From: CAWGJC01 sp965276665 | GTDB lineage: Bacteria; Pseudomonadota; Alphaproteobacteria; Acetobacterales; Acetobacteraceae | DNA: 64,000 nucleotides | NCBI GenBank assembly: GCA_965276665.1 | Contig: OZ255620.1 | Span: forward strand, 4,216,001-4,280,000 | Reading direction: 5' to 3' | Shown: piece after piece, positions 17,522 through 25,456 of the stretch | Position numbering within the stretch: the stretch's first letter is position 1 | Layout: each line of letters starts with the position of its first letter | The notes under the pieces: generated by a model | The model's input: the letters and a program-made list of their open reading frames with translations, nothing else | What the model was told of the DNA's origin: nothing | Database searches by the model: none | Made by a program: the position numbers and the translations under genes

Positions 17522-18187
17522 TCACCGCGCGCGCCGGAATGTCAGGTTGTAGCGCGCCGAGCCGGTCATCGCGTGCTCGCCCTCCCGCAACGTGTCGACG
17601 CCGTGATAGGCGAGGCGCGCCGCGCCGCCCCAGACCACCGCGTCGCCATGCGACAGCGTCACGCGCCGCGCGCGGTTCGAGCGGGCGAGTCCGCCCCACA
17701 GGAACACCGCCGGCAGGCCGAGCGAAATCGAGACGATCGGCGCGCCGAAATCCCGCTCGTCCTTGTCCTGATGCAGGGTCAGCCGGGCGCCCGGCCGATA
17801 GCGGTTGATTAGGCAGCCATCCGGCACGAAGGCCGCGAACCCCGCCGCCGCGGCCGCGCGTTGCGCGAGGTCGGAGAACACCGCCGGCATCGGCGGCCAG
17901 GCGAGCCCGCTCTCCGGGTCGATCCCGTCATAGCGGTAGCCGCGCCGGTCGGTGATCCAGCCGGCCGCGCCGCAATTGGTCATCGCCACCGACATGGTGA
18001 AGCCGCCCGGCGTGACCATGTGGCGAAATGGCGCGCGCGAAGCGATCTCGCCGATCATTGCGAGCACCGCGGCTTCGACCGGCAGGGCAAAGCCGCCGAG
18101 CAGCATCGCGCCTTCGGACAGGACGAGGGTGTGCGGTACGGCCTCGAACAGGTCGGGGATCATGGCGGCGGAGCGCGGCATGTTCAT
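17522..18187 (-). CDS. alkB: Alpha-ketoglutarate-dependent DNA dealkylase AlkB
   Basis: 221 residues. The double-stranded beta-helix iron site is visible as NRYRPGARLTLHQDKDERDF (His and Asp of HxD), GLPAVFLWGG, the distal His in RLAYHGVDTL, and the 2OG-binding RYNLTFRRAR (RxNxTxR). The enzyme removes 1-methyladenine and 3-methylcytosine from DNA/RNA by oxidative demethylation. The ATG at 18187 is chosen for a GGGA ribosome site; it lies 9 bases after the preceding gene in an ada-oxygenase-alkB operon, so adaptive induction by methylated Ada is expected. Confidence 0.95.
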   Translation of the reverse strand: MNMPRSAAMIPDLFEAVPHTLVLSEGAMLLGGFALPVEAAVLAMIGEIASRAPFRHMVTPGGFTMSVAMTNCGAAGWITDRRGYRYDGIDPESGLAWPPMPAVFSDLAQRAAAAAGFAAFVPDGCLINRYRPGARLTLHQDKDERDFGAPIVSISLGLPAVFLWGGLARSNRARRVTLSHGDAVVWGGAARLAYHGVDTLREGEHAMTGSARYNLTFRRAR

Positions 18188-18196
18188 CAAATCCCG

Positions 18197-18931
18197 TTAA
18201 TCCGCGTCGTGGAAGATGATGCCGAGCGTATGCCGGCGGCCCGTGCGGATCCGGCTCACCCCATGGCGCAGAATCGTGCGGTGAACGCCGCGCGCGCCCC
18301 GCACCGGACGCTGGCTCACCGCGAACACGACCGCGTCGCCGCGGCGGAGCGGCACCACGGCCGGCCGCGACTGCATGCGCGGCCGTTGCTCGGTGAGCAC
18401 GAACTCGCCCCCCGTGAAATCCTCGACGGGCTCGGACAGCAGGATCGCCACCTGCAGCGGAAACACCTGCTCGCCGTAGAGATCCTGATGCAGGCAATTG
18501 TAGTCATCCGGCCCGTATTGCAGCAGGAGCGGCGTCGGGCGGGTCTGGCCGGCGTCATGGCAGCGCTCGAGAAACGCTGCGTGATCCGCCGGGTAGCGTA
18601 TGCCGATGCCGAGCGCCTCGTTCCATCGGTTGGCGAGCGGCGCGAGACCGGCGTAGAGCGCGCCGCGCAGCCCGGCGACCAGCGGCGGCAGGGGATAGGC
18701 GAAATACTGATACTCGCCCCGTCCGTAGCCGTGCCGGGCCATCACCACCTTCTTGCGGAACCGCGTGCCGTCGTCATAAAGCGCGGCGGCCTCCCGGCAC
18801 TCCTCCGGCGCGAGAAGCCGGGGCAGCACCGCCCAGCCCTCGGCATCGAGCGCGGCGGCGGGCGCCTCCCAATCGATCGCGCCGGCATCGGCCGCTGACT
18901 GCCGGATTGCTGAATGGCGGACCGCGTTCAT
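18197..18931 (-). CDS. 2OG-Fe(II) oxygenase, prolyl-hydroxylase-like (COG3826 type)
   Basis: 244 residues. Iron ligands fit LHQDLYGEQVFPLQVAILL (HxD) and the distal His in GVHRTILRHGVSRIRTGRRH, with Arg for 2-oxoglutarate. Also typical are LLQYGPDDYNCLHQD and GGEFVLTEQRPRMQS. The ATG at 18931 overlaps the ada stop (ATGA), and alkB follows 9 bases later, so it sits translationally coupled inside an alkylation-repair operon. The family is often found with ada/alkB-type genes, but its substrate (protein or nucleobase) is not established. It is not AlkB itself, as the fold motifs and length differ. Confidence 0.8.
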   Translation of the reverse strand: MNAVRHSAIRQSAADAGAIDWEAPAAALDAEGWAVLPRLLAPEECREAAALYDDGTRFRKKVVMARHGYGRGEYQYFAYPLPPLVAGLRGALYAGLAPLANRWNEALGIGIRYPADHAAFLERCHDAGQTRPTPLLLQYGPDDYNCLHQDLYGEQVFPLQVAILLSEPVEDFTGGEFVLTEQRPRMQSRPAVVPLRRGDAVVFAVSQRPVRGARGVHRTILRHGVSRIRTGRRHTLGIIFHDAD

Positions 18932-20010
18932 GCCCGTTCCTCCCGGGCCAGCAGGTCGCGCTTGCGCTCGACGCCCCAGCGATAGCCGGAGAGCGCGCCA
19001 TCGTGGCGGATGACGCGGTGGCACGGGATCGCGACCGCCAGCCTGTTGGCCGCGCAGGCGCCGGCCACCGCCCGCATCGCGTTCGGCGCGCCGATCCGCT
19101 CGGCAATCTCCGTATAGGTCGCGGTGGTGCCCGCCGGGATGTCGCGCAGCGCCTGCCAGACGCGGAGCTGGAATGCCGTGCCGCGCACATCGAGCGGCAG
19201 ATCGAGGCCGATATGCGGCGCCTCGACGAAGCCCACCACCCGCGCGACCTTCGCCTCGAACGCCGCGTCGCCGCCGATCAGCCGGGCGCGGGGAAAGCGG
19301 TCCTGCAGCTCGCGGGCGAGCGCGTCCGGCTCCTCGCCGATCAGGATCGCCGCCACCCCCTTCGCGCTGCACGCGACCAGGATGGCGCCGAGCGAGCATT
19401 CGCCGACCGCAAAATGCAGAACCTCATCGGCGCCTCCGGTCCGGTAGCGCCGTGGGGTCATGCCCAGCATCTCGTCCGATTGCGCGTAGAACCGGCCGCT
19501 CGAGTTGAACCCGGCCTCATAGACCGCCTGCGTCACCGTCTCGCTCCTCCCCAGCTCCTCGCGGACCCGCGCCGCGCGCCGCGCCGCGGCATAGCCGCGC
19601 GGGGTGACGCCGGTCACCTGGCGGAACAGGCGGTGGAAATAGGATTGGCTGAGTTCGACCGACTCCGCGAGCTCCGCCAGGGTCGGCGGGATCTCGGCCT
19701 CGCCGATCATCCGGCACGCCTTGGCGATCAGCGCGGCATTTTCCGCGCCGGTCGAGAGACCGTTCGGGTTGCAGCGCCGGCACGGGCGGAAGCCCGCCTC
19801 CTGCGCGGCGGCGACGCCGTTGTGGAATCGCACGTTCTTCGGGTTGGGCAGCCGCGACGGGCAGGACGGGCGGCAATAGACGCCCGTGGTCGCGACCGAA
19901 TACAGGAACTGCCCGTCGGCGCTCCGGTCGCGCGCCGTCACCCGGGACCAGCGGAGATCCCGCGTCACGGCGGCCGCATCGCGTTCCGCCTTGCTCATCA
20001 TCGTTGTCAT
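18928..20010 (-). CDS. ada: Ada: bifunctional methyltransferase and transcriptional regulator
   Basis: 360 residues with all three Ada modules. N-terminal zinc domain: VYCRPSCPSRLP and FRPCRRCNPNG supply four cysteines, one of which takes methyl groups from phosphotriesters. AraC-type helix-turn-helix: LAELAESVELSQSYFHRLF and YEAGFNSSGRFYAQS. C-terminal O6-methylguanine methyltransferase: FQLRVWQALRDIPAGTTATY and the active AIPCHRVIRHDG. Methylated Ada activates its own operon. It is the first gene, coupled to the 2OG oxygenase and followed by alkB. Confidence 0.97.
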   Translation of the reverse strand: MTTMMSKAERDAAAVTRDLRWSRVTARDRSADGQFLYSVATTGVYCRPSCPSRLPNPKNVRFHNGVAAAQEAGFRPCRRCNPNGLSTGAENAALIAKACRMIGEAEIPPTLAELAESVELSQSYFHRLFRQVTGVTPRGYAAARRAARVREELGRSETVTQAVYEAGFNSSGRFYAQSDEMLGMTPRRYRTGGADEVLHFAVGECSLGAILVACSAKGVAAILIGEEPDALARELQDRFPRARLIGGDAAFEAKVARVVGFVEAPHIGLDLPLDVRGTAFQLRVWQALRDIPAGTTATYTEIAERIGAPNAMRAVAGACAANRLAVAIPCHRVIRHDGALSGYRWGVERKRDLLAREERA

Positions 20011-20131
20011 CTTTGCCTCATCCGGTGTCGGTGTGCGACCGGATATAGGCCGTCCTCAGATGGGCGGCGTCCCGTCTCTTGCTCTCAAATCGGGATGCGG
20101 CGGGAGCGCGGCAATGGCCGGCGGCGGAGGC

Positions 20132-20194
20132 TCAGAGCTTCGAGCCGCCCTCGACGGAGAGCGTCTGGCCGGTGATCCAGCGCGCATCGCGCCG
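20132..20194 (-). pseudogene. C-terminal relic of a short-chain dehydrogenase
   Basis: On the minus strand the frame ending in TGA at 20132-20134 reads DARWITGQTLSVEGGSKL, the usual end of an SDR enzyme. Upstream of about 20194 the frame turns to low-complexity Arg/Ala sequence with no Rossmann motif or YxxxK, so only the last 20 or so codons survive. The rest of the 310-base gap between ada and 20321 shows no gene; it also holds the second dispersed repeat. Confidence 0.55.
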
Positions 20195-20277
20195 CGCCGC
20201 GTGGGCCGGTCGTTCTCCCCGCCGGATGCGCCGGAACCGAGGCTCAGCCTTGCGCAACGCCGCCGGCTGAAGGGGGC

Positions 20278-20324
20278 TTTCAGTTAAGCCGGCGCCGACT
20301 CCACCGAAGGTGAAAATACTCTAG
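20278..20324. repeat. Dispersed 47-bp repeat, copy 2
   Basis: Ungapped match to 7974-8020, including TTTCAGTTAAG, the palindrome GGCGCC, the CCACC-GAA-GGTG hairpin and the terminal CTCTAG. As in copy 1, the right-end CTA (20321-20323) is the stop codon of the adjoining minus-strand gene. The left inverted partner is not preserved here. Confidence 0.7.
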
Positions 20325-20707
20325 TTGAATGCGGCGGTCTCCGGCATCGCCGTCGCCGCTCGCAAGGATCTCGCCAGCCGCTCGACCTCGTTGGCGGCGA
20401 CGGCAAAGGCGACCTCGAACCCGTCCACCGTCCCAAGGCTGAGTATGGCGGCATCGGTTCCCGCCGCGTGCTCCAGGCGCCAATTGCCGAGCTCGTGGAT
20501 CATCCGCAGCGAGCCGTCGCTGAACTGGGCGGACAAGGCGCGTTGCAGCATGCGGGGAATCGTCATCATCAACGCGCTCAGCTGCGAGACCGGAAGACTG
20601 ATCTCGCACCCCTTGCCCTCGGCATCGTCGAAGCCGAGCCGCACCCGTTCGCCATCCGGCGTCATCTCCCAGGCGGTGAGCCGGATTCCGTCGATCGGCG
20701 CCGTCAC
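20321..20707 (-). CDS. Hypothetical 128-residue protein coupled to aldehyde dehydrogenase
   Basis: The GTG at 20707 overlaps the stop of the aldehyde dehydrogenase gene (GTGA), so the two are translationally coupled. The protein reads TAPIDGIRLTAWEMTPDGER, then CEISLPVSQLSALMMTIPRM and a mixed alpha/beta remainder ending PETAAFN. It has no signal peptide, membrane helix or recognised motif. The pattern of a strand-rich start and an amphipathic helix suggests a small cytoplasmic protein. Its stop codon is supplied by the dispersed repeat, so the native C-terminus may have been longer. Confidence 0.6.
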   Translation of the reverse strand: MTAPIDGIRLTAWEMTPDGERVRLGFDDAEGKGCEISLPVSQLSALMMTIPRMLQRALSAQFSDGSLRMIHELGNWRLEHAAGTDAAILSLGTVDGFEVAFAVAANEVERLARSLRAATAMPETAAFN

Positions 20708-22200
20708 AGCAGGGCGGCCACCGCCTTCGTCTCGGTATAGAGCTCGATCGCCTCGTAGCCCATCTCGCGCCCCCAGCCGGATTGCTTGTATCCGCCGAAC
20801 GGCAGCGCGACGTCGTTGAAGTTGTGGACGTTGATCCACACCGATCCCGCCTTCAGCTTGCGCGCCAGCTTGTGCGCGACGCCGATGTCGCGGGTCCAGA
20901 TCGAGGCGGCGAGGCCATACTCGGTCGCGTTGCCCTGCTTGGCGATCCGCTCCAGATCGTCATCGTTGTAAGGCATGGCGCAGACCACCGGCCCAAAGAT
21001 CTCCTCGCGGACCACCTTCATCGACGGGTTCGTGCGCGTCAGCACCGTGGGCTCGACGAAATACCCTTCATTGCCGTGCCGCTTGCCGCCGGTCACCACC
21101 TCGGCGCCTTCCGCGCGGCCGGATTCGAGGTAGCCGGTGACGCGCTGGAACTGCTCGTCCGACACCAGCGGCCCGATCCGCGTCTCCGGATCGAGGCCCG
21201 GGCCGATCTTGAGCTTCGCCGCCTCGTTCGACAGGCCGGTCATCATCTTGTCGAAGATCCGCTCATGCACGAACAGCCGCGAGCCGGCGGTGCAGCACTG
21301 CCCCATGTTGAAGAAAATGCCGGACGCGGTGCCGGGAATCGCCACCGACAGGTCGGCATCGGGGAACACGATCGCCGGCGACTTCCCGCCGAGCTCCAGG
21401 CTCACCTTCTTGAGGTTGCCGGCCGCGGCCTGGACGATCAGCTTGCCCACCTCGGTCGAGCCGGTGAAGGCGACCTTGTCGACATCCGGATGCGCGGCGA
21501 GCGCGGCGCCCGCCGATCCGTCACCGGTGACGACGTTGAGCACGCCGGGCGGGATGCCGGCCTCGAGCGCCAGCTCGCCGAGGCGGAGCGCCGAAAGCGG
21601 CGTCTGCTCGGCCGGCTTCAGCACGATCGTGCAGCCGGTGGCGAGCGCGGGCGCGATCTTCCACACCGCCATCAACAGCGGGAAATTCCACGGGATGATC
21701 TGCCCGACCACGCCCACCGGCTCGCGGATCGAATAGGCGTGCCAGTCGCCGGGCGCCGAGATCGGGATGCTCTGCCCGGTAATCTTGGTGGACCAGCCGC
21801 CCATGTAGCGCAGCAGCTCGCAGCCGAACGGAAGATCGACCGACCGGGCGTCGCGGATCGGCTTGCCGTTGTCGAGCGCCTCCAGCTCGGCCAGCTCGTC
21901 GGCATGCTGCTCAAGCAGGTCGCCGAGCCGCCAGACCAGCTTGCCCCGCTCGGTCGGCCTCAGCCGCGACCACGGGCTGTCCTCGAAAGCCCGCCGGGCC
22001 GCCGCGACCGCCGCCGCGATGTCCTCGGCGCCACCCTCCGCCACCTCGGCGATCTGCTGCCCGTTCGATGGGTCGTAGACGGCGAAACGCCGCCCCGAGG
22101 CAGGCTCGACCCATTTTCCGTCGATCAGCAGCTTGTGCTTCCGGGCCACGAAGTCGCGAGCGGCCTGGCTCAGCATTCCATGCGTCGCAGCGATGTCCAC
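20704..22200 (-). CDS. NAD(P)-dependent aldehyde dehydrogenase
   Basis: 498 residues of the ALDH superfamily (betaine/phenylacetaldehyde/aromatic type). N-terminal KLLIDGKWVEPASGRRF; cofactor-binding IIPWNFPLLMAVWKIAPALA; GSTEVGKLI; general-base Glu in KVSLELGGKSP; nucleophile Cys in MGQCCTAGSR; C-terminal EIFGPVVCAMPY and PFGGYKQSGWGREMG. It oxidises aldehydes to acids in the cytoplasm. Specificity cannot be set from sequence. The downstream small gene overlaps its stop by four bases. No promoter was assigned in the 96 bases to the threonine synthase-like gene. Confidence 0.95.
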   Translation of the reverse strand: MDIAATHGMLSQAARDFVARKHKLLIDGKWVEPASGRRFAVYDPSNGQQIAEVAEGGAEDIAAAVAAARRAFEDSPWSRLRPTERGKLVWRLGDLLEQHADELAELEALDNGKPIRDARSVDLPFGCELLRYMGGWSTKITGQSIPISAPGDWHAYSIREPVGVVGQIIPWNFPLLMAVWKIAPALATGCTIVLKPAEQTPLSALRLGELALEAGIPPGVLNVVTGDGSAGAALAAHPDVDKVAFTGSTEVGKLIVQAAAGNLKKVSLELGGKSPAIVFPDADLSVAIPGTASGIFFNMGQCCTAGSRLFVHERIFDKMMTGLSNEAAKLKIGPGLDPETRIGPLVSDEQFQRVTGYLESGRAEGAEVVTGGKRHGNEGYFVEPTVLTRTNPSMKVVREEIFGPVVCAMPYNDDDLERIAKQGNATEYGLAASIWTRDIGVAHKLARKLKAGSVWINVHNFNDVALPFGGYKQSGWGREMGYEAIELYTETKAVAALL

Positions 22201-22296
22201 GGTGTTTCTCCCCTGCGTTATGTCTGCCAGACTATAACGAGGGTGGTGGGGATTGGAAGGGGAAGGAAGGCCATGGGCAGAGCCCCTAGGCCTTGC

Positions 22297-23427
22297 CTAA
22301 ATCTCCACCCCCAACATTTTGGCGAACAGAGGCGTCGCCTTCAGCCCGCTGCCGGTGAGCACCAGCACGGTGACCTGCTCGGGCGTGATCGTGCCGGCAT
22401 CGAGAAGTTTGGAGTAGGCCGCGAGCACCTGCCCGCAGGTCGGTTCGACGTAGATGCCGGTTGCCGCGAGATCGAGGGTGGCCCGAACGATCTCGGCCTC
22501 GGCGAGGGTGACCGCGCCGCCGCCGGTATCGGTCAGCACGCCCAGCACTTCGTGCAGGCGTACCGGGGCGGCGATGGCGGTGCCTTCGGCGATGGTGGGC
22601 AGGATTTCGCTGTCCACCGCTTCCTGCTCCCCGGCGAGGAAGGCGTTGGCGATCGGCGCGCAATTCGCGGGCTGGGCCGCGAAGATGCGCGGCATGGTCT
22701 CGATCTCGCCCGCGCGCAGCAATTCGGTGAAGCCGATGCCGCATCCGAGCACGTTCGATCCCGCGCCGCACGGCGTGATGACGTTGTCGGGCGCGCGGAA
22801 GCCGAGATCTTCCCAGAGTTCGTAGGCGAGCGTCTTGGTGCCGTGCAGGAAGAACGGGTGCCAGTTATGGCTGGCGTAGAACAGGGTTTCGGATCGGCGC
22901 ATGGCGGCGTCGGAGGTTGCCTGGCGGTTGCCGGGGATCAGCTCGACGCTCGCGCCATAGGCGCGCATCGCCACCGTCTTGGCCGGGCTTGTCGATTCGG
23001 GCGCCATGATCGTCGCGCGCAGGCCGCCGGCCGCGGCATAGGCGGCGATCGCCGCGCCGCCATTGCCGGAACTGTCTTCCAGCACCGCGTCGATCCCCTG
23101 GTCGCGCAGCAGCGAGAGCATGACGCTGGCGCCGCGATCCTTGAAGCTGCCGGTCGGCATGAACCATTCGCATTTCAGCAGCACCTCGGCCGCGCCGACG
23201 CGATGCGGGATCAGCGGCGTGCAGCCTTCGCCCATGGTGATCGGCGTGCTCGGCTGGAACGGGAGCGCGGCGCGATAGCGCCACAGGCTGCGGGTGCCGG
23301 TCTCGATCTGATCCCGGCGGCAGCCGGGGAGCGGCGTGAGCAGAAGCGGCGCCTGGCCGGTGCCGCACCAGCGGGGTGGGGCGAGCGGAAACGTCTCGCC
23401 GCTGCGGGGGTCGAGATAGGTGGTCAT
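22297..23427 (-). CDS. Threonine synthase-like PLP enzyme
   Basis: 376 residues of the fold-type II PLP family. Start MTTYLDPRSGETFPLAPPR; GEGCTPLIPHR; the PLP lysine in MPTGSFKDRGASVML; phosphate-binding EDSSGNGGAAIAAYA; and PCGAGSNVLGCGIGF. The order matches threonine synthase (ThrC, phosphohomoserine to threonine), but the short N-terminal domain and the odd WCGTGQAPLLL leader also fit paralogues of unproven activity. The ATG at 23427 is preferred: upstream sequence belongs to the divergent cytochrome gene region. It stands apart from other threonine genes. Confidence 0.8.
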   Translation of the reverse strand: MTTYLDPRSGETFPLAPPRWCGTGQAPLLLTPLPGCRRDQIETGTRSLWRYRAALPFQPSTPITMGEGCTPLIPHRVGAAEVLLKCEWFMPTGSFKDRGASVMLSLLRDQGIDAVLEDSSGNGGAAIAAYAAAGGLRATIMAPESTSPAKTVAMRAYGASVELIPGNRQATSDAAMRRSETLFYASHNWHPFFLHGTKTLAYELWEDLGFRAPDNVITPCGAGSNVLGCGIGFTELLRAGEIETMPRIFAAQPANCAPIANAFLAGEQEAVDSEILPTIAEGTAIAAPVRLHEVLGVLTDTGGGAVTLAEAEIVRATLDLAATGIYVEPTCGQVLAAYSKLLDAGTITPEQVTVLVLTGSGLKATPLFAKMLGVEI

Positions 23428-23557
23428 CGAATGTCCGGCCGGTTGTGCATGCAGGCTGACGCGCGGACCTCGCTCTGGCAAGGCGGGTTCCCGCTCTTCG
23501 ATGGACGGCGGGGCGCGCGCGGGTGCAGAACCCGTCCATGCCGATCTGCTGTTCCGC

Positions 23558-24895
23558 ATGAGCCTGCGCCACGCCTTCATCGCCCTGCTCGCCGCGATCG
23601 GCCTCGGCGTCGCGCTGTTCTTCGCGATCGTCTGGCGGCCGGCTCTGCCGCCGCTCGCGCCCGAGAACGCGATGCGCTTCGATGCCGCGCTGATCCGCCA
23701 TGGCGGGGATCTGGCGGCGCTCGGCAACTGCATCTCCTGCCACACCGCGCAGGGGGGCGCCGCCTATGCCGGCGGCCGGCCGCTGCCGACGCCGTTCGGC
23801 ACGATCTATGCCAGCAACATCACCCCCGATCCTGAGACCGGGATCGGGCGCTGGAGCGAGGCGGCGTTCCGCCGCGCGATGCGGGAGGGGGTGGACCGCG
23901 CCGGTCGGCATCTCTACCCGGCATTCCCGTACGATCACTTCACCATCGTGACCGACAGCGATGACGCGGCGCTCTATGCGTTCCTGATGACGCGCCGCCC
24001 GGTCGTGGCATCCCGCCCGGCGAATGCGCTGATTTTTCCGCTGCAGTTCCGGCCGCTGCTCGCGGGCTGGAAACTGCTGTTCTTCAACCCGCATCCCTTC
24101 GCGCCCGACGCGGCGCATGACGCCGAGTGGAATCGCGGCGCCTATCTGGTGGAAGGGCTCGGCCATTGCGGCGCCTGCCACACGCCCCGCAATCTGCTGG
24201 GCGCCGAGCGGACGGCGATGGATCTCGCCGGCGGCAAGGCCGAGGGCTGGGACGCGGTGGCTCTCAACCACCAATCGCCCGCGCCGGTGCCCTGGACGGT
24301 GGACAGCCTCGACGCCTATCTGCGCCAGGGCTGGCAGGCGGATCACGGCACCGCGCGCGGACCGATGGCGGAGGTGACGGCGGAGCTCGCCGGCGCGCCG
24401 GCCGCCGACGTGCAGGCGATCGCGGTCTATATCGCCGATCGGATGGGTGTGCGGGGCGCCCCCGCGCCGGTCGCGCTCCCCCGCGAGGCCCCTCCGCAGG
24501 AAGCCGGGCAGCAGGTCGTGGCGGCGGCGGAGCCGGCCTCGGGCGGCGAGGCGATCTACGCGGCGGCCTGCGCCAGCTGCCATCAATCCGGCCGGCCGCC
24601 GCCGCTCGGCGGCCTCGACCTCCATCTCAGCACGCCGGTGAGTGCCCCAGGCCCCGCCGATCTCGCGCAGATCGTGCTGAACGGCGTGCCTGCCGAGCCC
24701 GGTGCGCGTGGCGGCATGATGCCGGGATTTCGTGGCGTTCTGACCGATGCGCAGGTTGCCTCCCTGCTCGCCGTGCTGCGTGCGCGCTTCTCGTCGGCGC
24801 CGCCCTGGCACGATCTTCCGGCCGATATCGCGCGGGCGCGCGCGTCCCAGGACACCCCGCGGGCGCGCGCGTCCCAGCAGGAGAGCGCCCGATGA
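23558..24895 (+). CDS. Triple-haem cytochrome c subunit of membrane-bound dehydrogenase
   Basis: 445 residues. An N-terminal membrane anchor (FIALLAAIGLGVALFFAIVW) and three CxxCH haem sites: CISCH at residue 58, CGACH at 204 and CASCH at 338. This is the layout of the cytochrome subunit that passes electrons from periplasmic alcohol/aldehyde dehydrogenases to ubiquinone. The C-terminus carries a 27-base tandem duplication giving RARASQDTP-RARASQ. The ATG at 23558 is chosen because it starts directly before the anchor. Its stop overlaps the ATG of the 2Fe-2S subunit (ATGA), forming an operon with the next two genes. Confidence 0.93.
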   Translation: MSLRHAFIALLAAIGLGVALFFAIVWRPALPPLAPENAMRFDAALIRHGGDLAALGNCISCHTAQGGAAYAGGRPLPTPFGTIYASNITPDPETGIGRWSEAAFRRAMREGVDRAGRHLYPAFPYDHFTIVTDSDDAALYAFLMTRRPVVASRPANALIFPLQFRPLLAGWKLLFFNPHPFAPDAAHDAEWNRGAYLVEGLGHCGACHTPRNLLGAERTAMDLAGGKAEGWDAVALNHQSPAPVPWTVDSLDAYLRQGWQADHGTARGPMAEVTAELAGAPAADVQAIAVYIADRMGVRGAPAPVALPREAPPQEAGQQVVAAAEPASGGEAIYAAACASCHQSGRPPPLGGLDLHLSTPVSAPGPADLAQIVLNGVPAEPGARGGMMPGFRGVLTDAQVASLLAVLRARFSSAPPWHDLPADIARARASQDTPRARASQQESAR

Positions 24896-25383
24896 TCTCT
24901 CTCACCGTGAACGGGGTCGCCCGCGACATCAAATCCGATCCCGATACGCCGCTGCTCTACGTGCTGCGCGACGAGCTTGGCCTGCATGCCGCGAAATACG
25001 GCTGCGGCCTCGGCCAATGCGGCTCCTGCACCGTCATCGTGGAGGGCGAGGCGGTGATGTCCTGCGCGATGCCGGTGATGCTGCTCGCCGGCCGGTCGGT
25101 GACCACGGTCGAGGGGCTCGGCAGCGCGGAGAAGCCGGGCCCGGTGCAGCGCGCCTTCATCGAGGAGCAGGCGGCGCAATGCGGGTATTGCATCGCCGGG
25201 ATGGTGATGCGCGCGCAGGCTCTGCTCGACCGCGAGCCCGACGCACCCGATCTCGCGATCCGGGCCGCCCTGCAGCCCAATCTCTGCCGCTGCGGCACGC
25301 ATATGCGCATTCTCCGCGCGGTGAAGCGCGCGCAGGGGACGCTCCGCGCGCGGCGCGGCGCGGCCCAGGGAGCTGGGACATGA
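24892..25383 (+). CDS. 2Fe-2S subunit of molybdopterin aldehyde/isoquinoline-type dehydrogenase
   Basis: 163 residues. The N-terminal plant-type cluster is YGCGLGQCGSCTVIVEG with the later SCAMPV cysteine; the second cluster is AAQCGYCIAGMV and PNLCRCGTHMRILRA. This matches the small subunits of xanthine dehydrogenase-family enzymes (IorA/CoxS). It carries electrons from the Mo centre to the cytochrome c subunit. The last residues (AQGAGT) run into an 18-base tandem repeat, and the TGA at 25381 overlaps a new ATG that opens a mini-ORF. Confidence 0.95.
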   Translation: MISLTVNGVARDIKSDPDTPLLYVLRDELGLHAAKYGCGLGQCGSCTVIVEGEAVMSCAMPVMLLAGRSVTTVEGLGSAEKPGPVQRAFIEEQAAQCGYCIAGMVMRAQALLDREPDAPDLAIRAALQPNLCRCGTHMRILRAVKRAQGTLRARRGAAQGAGT

Positions 25384-25456
25384 CAGGGAGCTGGGACATG
25401 ACAGCGAGCTGGGACATGACATCGCGCCGGGACATGACACGAGCCGGGACATGAAC
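25367..25456. repeat. 18-bp tandem repeat spanning the 2Fe-2S/Mo-subunit gene junction
   Basis: Units begin at 25370, 25388, 25406, 25424 and 25441. The first is GAGCTGGGACATGACAGG; every unit keeps GGGACATGA, i.e. an overlapping start/stop. Units one to three are 18 bases, the fourth is 17. Copies one and two also keep the AGGGAG ribosome site seven bases before ATG; in later copies it has decayed. Confidence 0.9.
25380..25454 (+). CDS. Coupled 24-residue mini-ORF between dehydrogenase subunit genes
   Basis: The ATG at 25380 overlaps the stop of the 2Fe-2S gene (ATGA), and its own TGA at 25452-25454 overlaps the ATG of the Mo subunit (ATGA). It encodes a repeat peptide that begins MTGSWDMTASWD and ends RDMTRAGT. 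AGGGAG at 25367-25372 gives a good ribosome site. Ribosomes ending the 2Fe-2S gene could be relayed through it to the Mo subunit, whose own ribosome site is weak. If one base were missing from the 17-base unit through a sequencing error, the peptide would instead be an N-terminal extension of the Mo subunit. Confidence 0.5.
   Translation: MTGSWDMTASWDMTSRRDMTRAGT

Noticed and set aside
20782..23835. 1017-residue plus-strand open frame over aldehyde dehydrogenase and the threonine synthase-like gene
   Set aside because: Runs antisense to two well-defined enzymes and has no motif; only its last part is near the cytochrome gene, which is in another frame.
25370..25456. Short regular repeats that could suggest a CRISPR array
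   Set aside because: Repeats are directly tandem with no unique spacers and lie in a gene junction; no cas genes are present.
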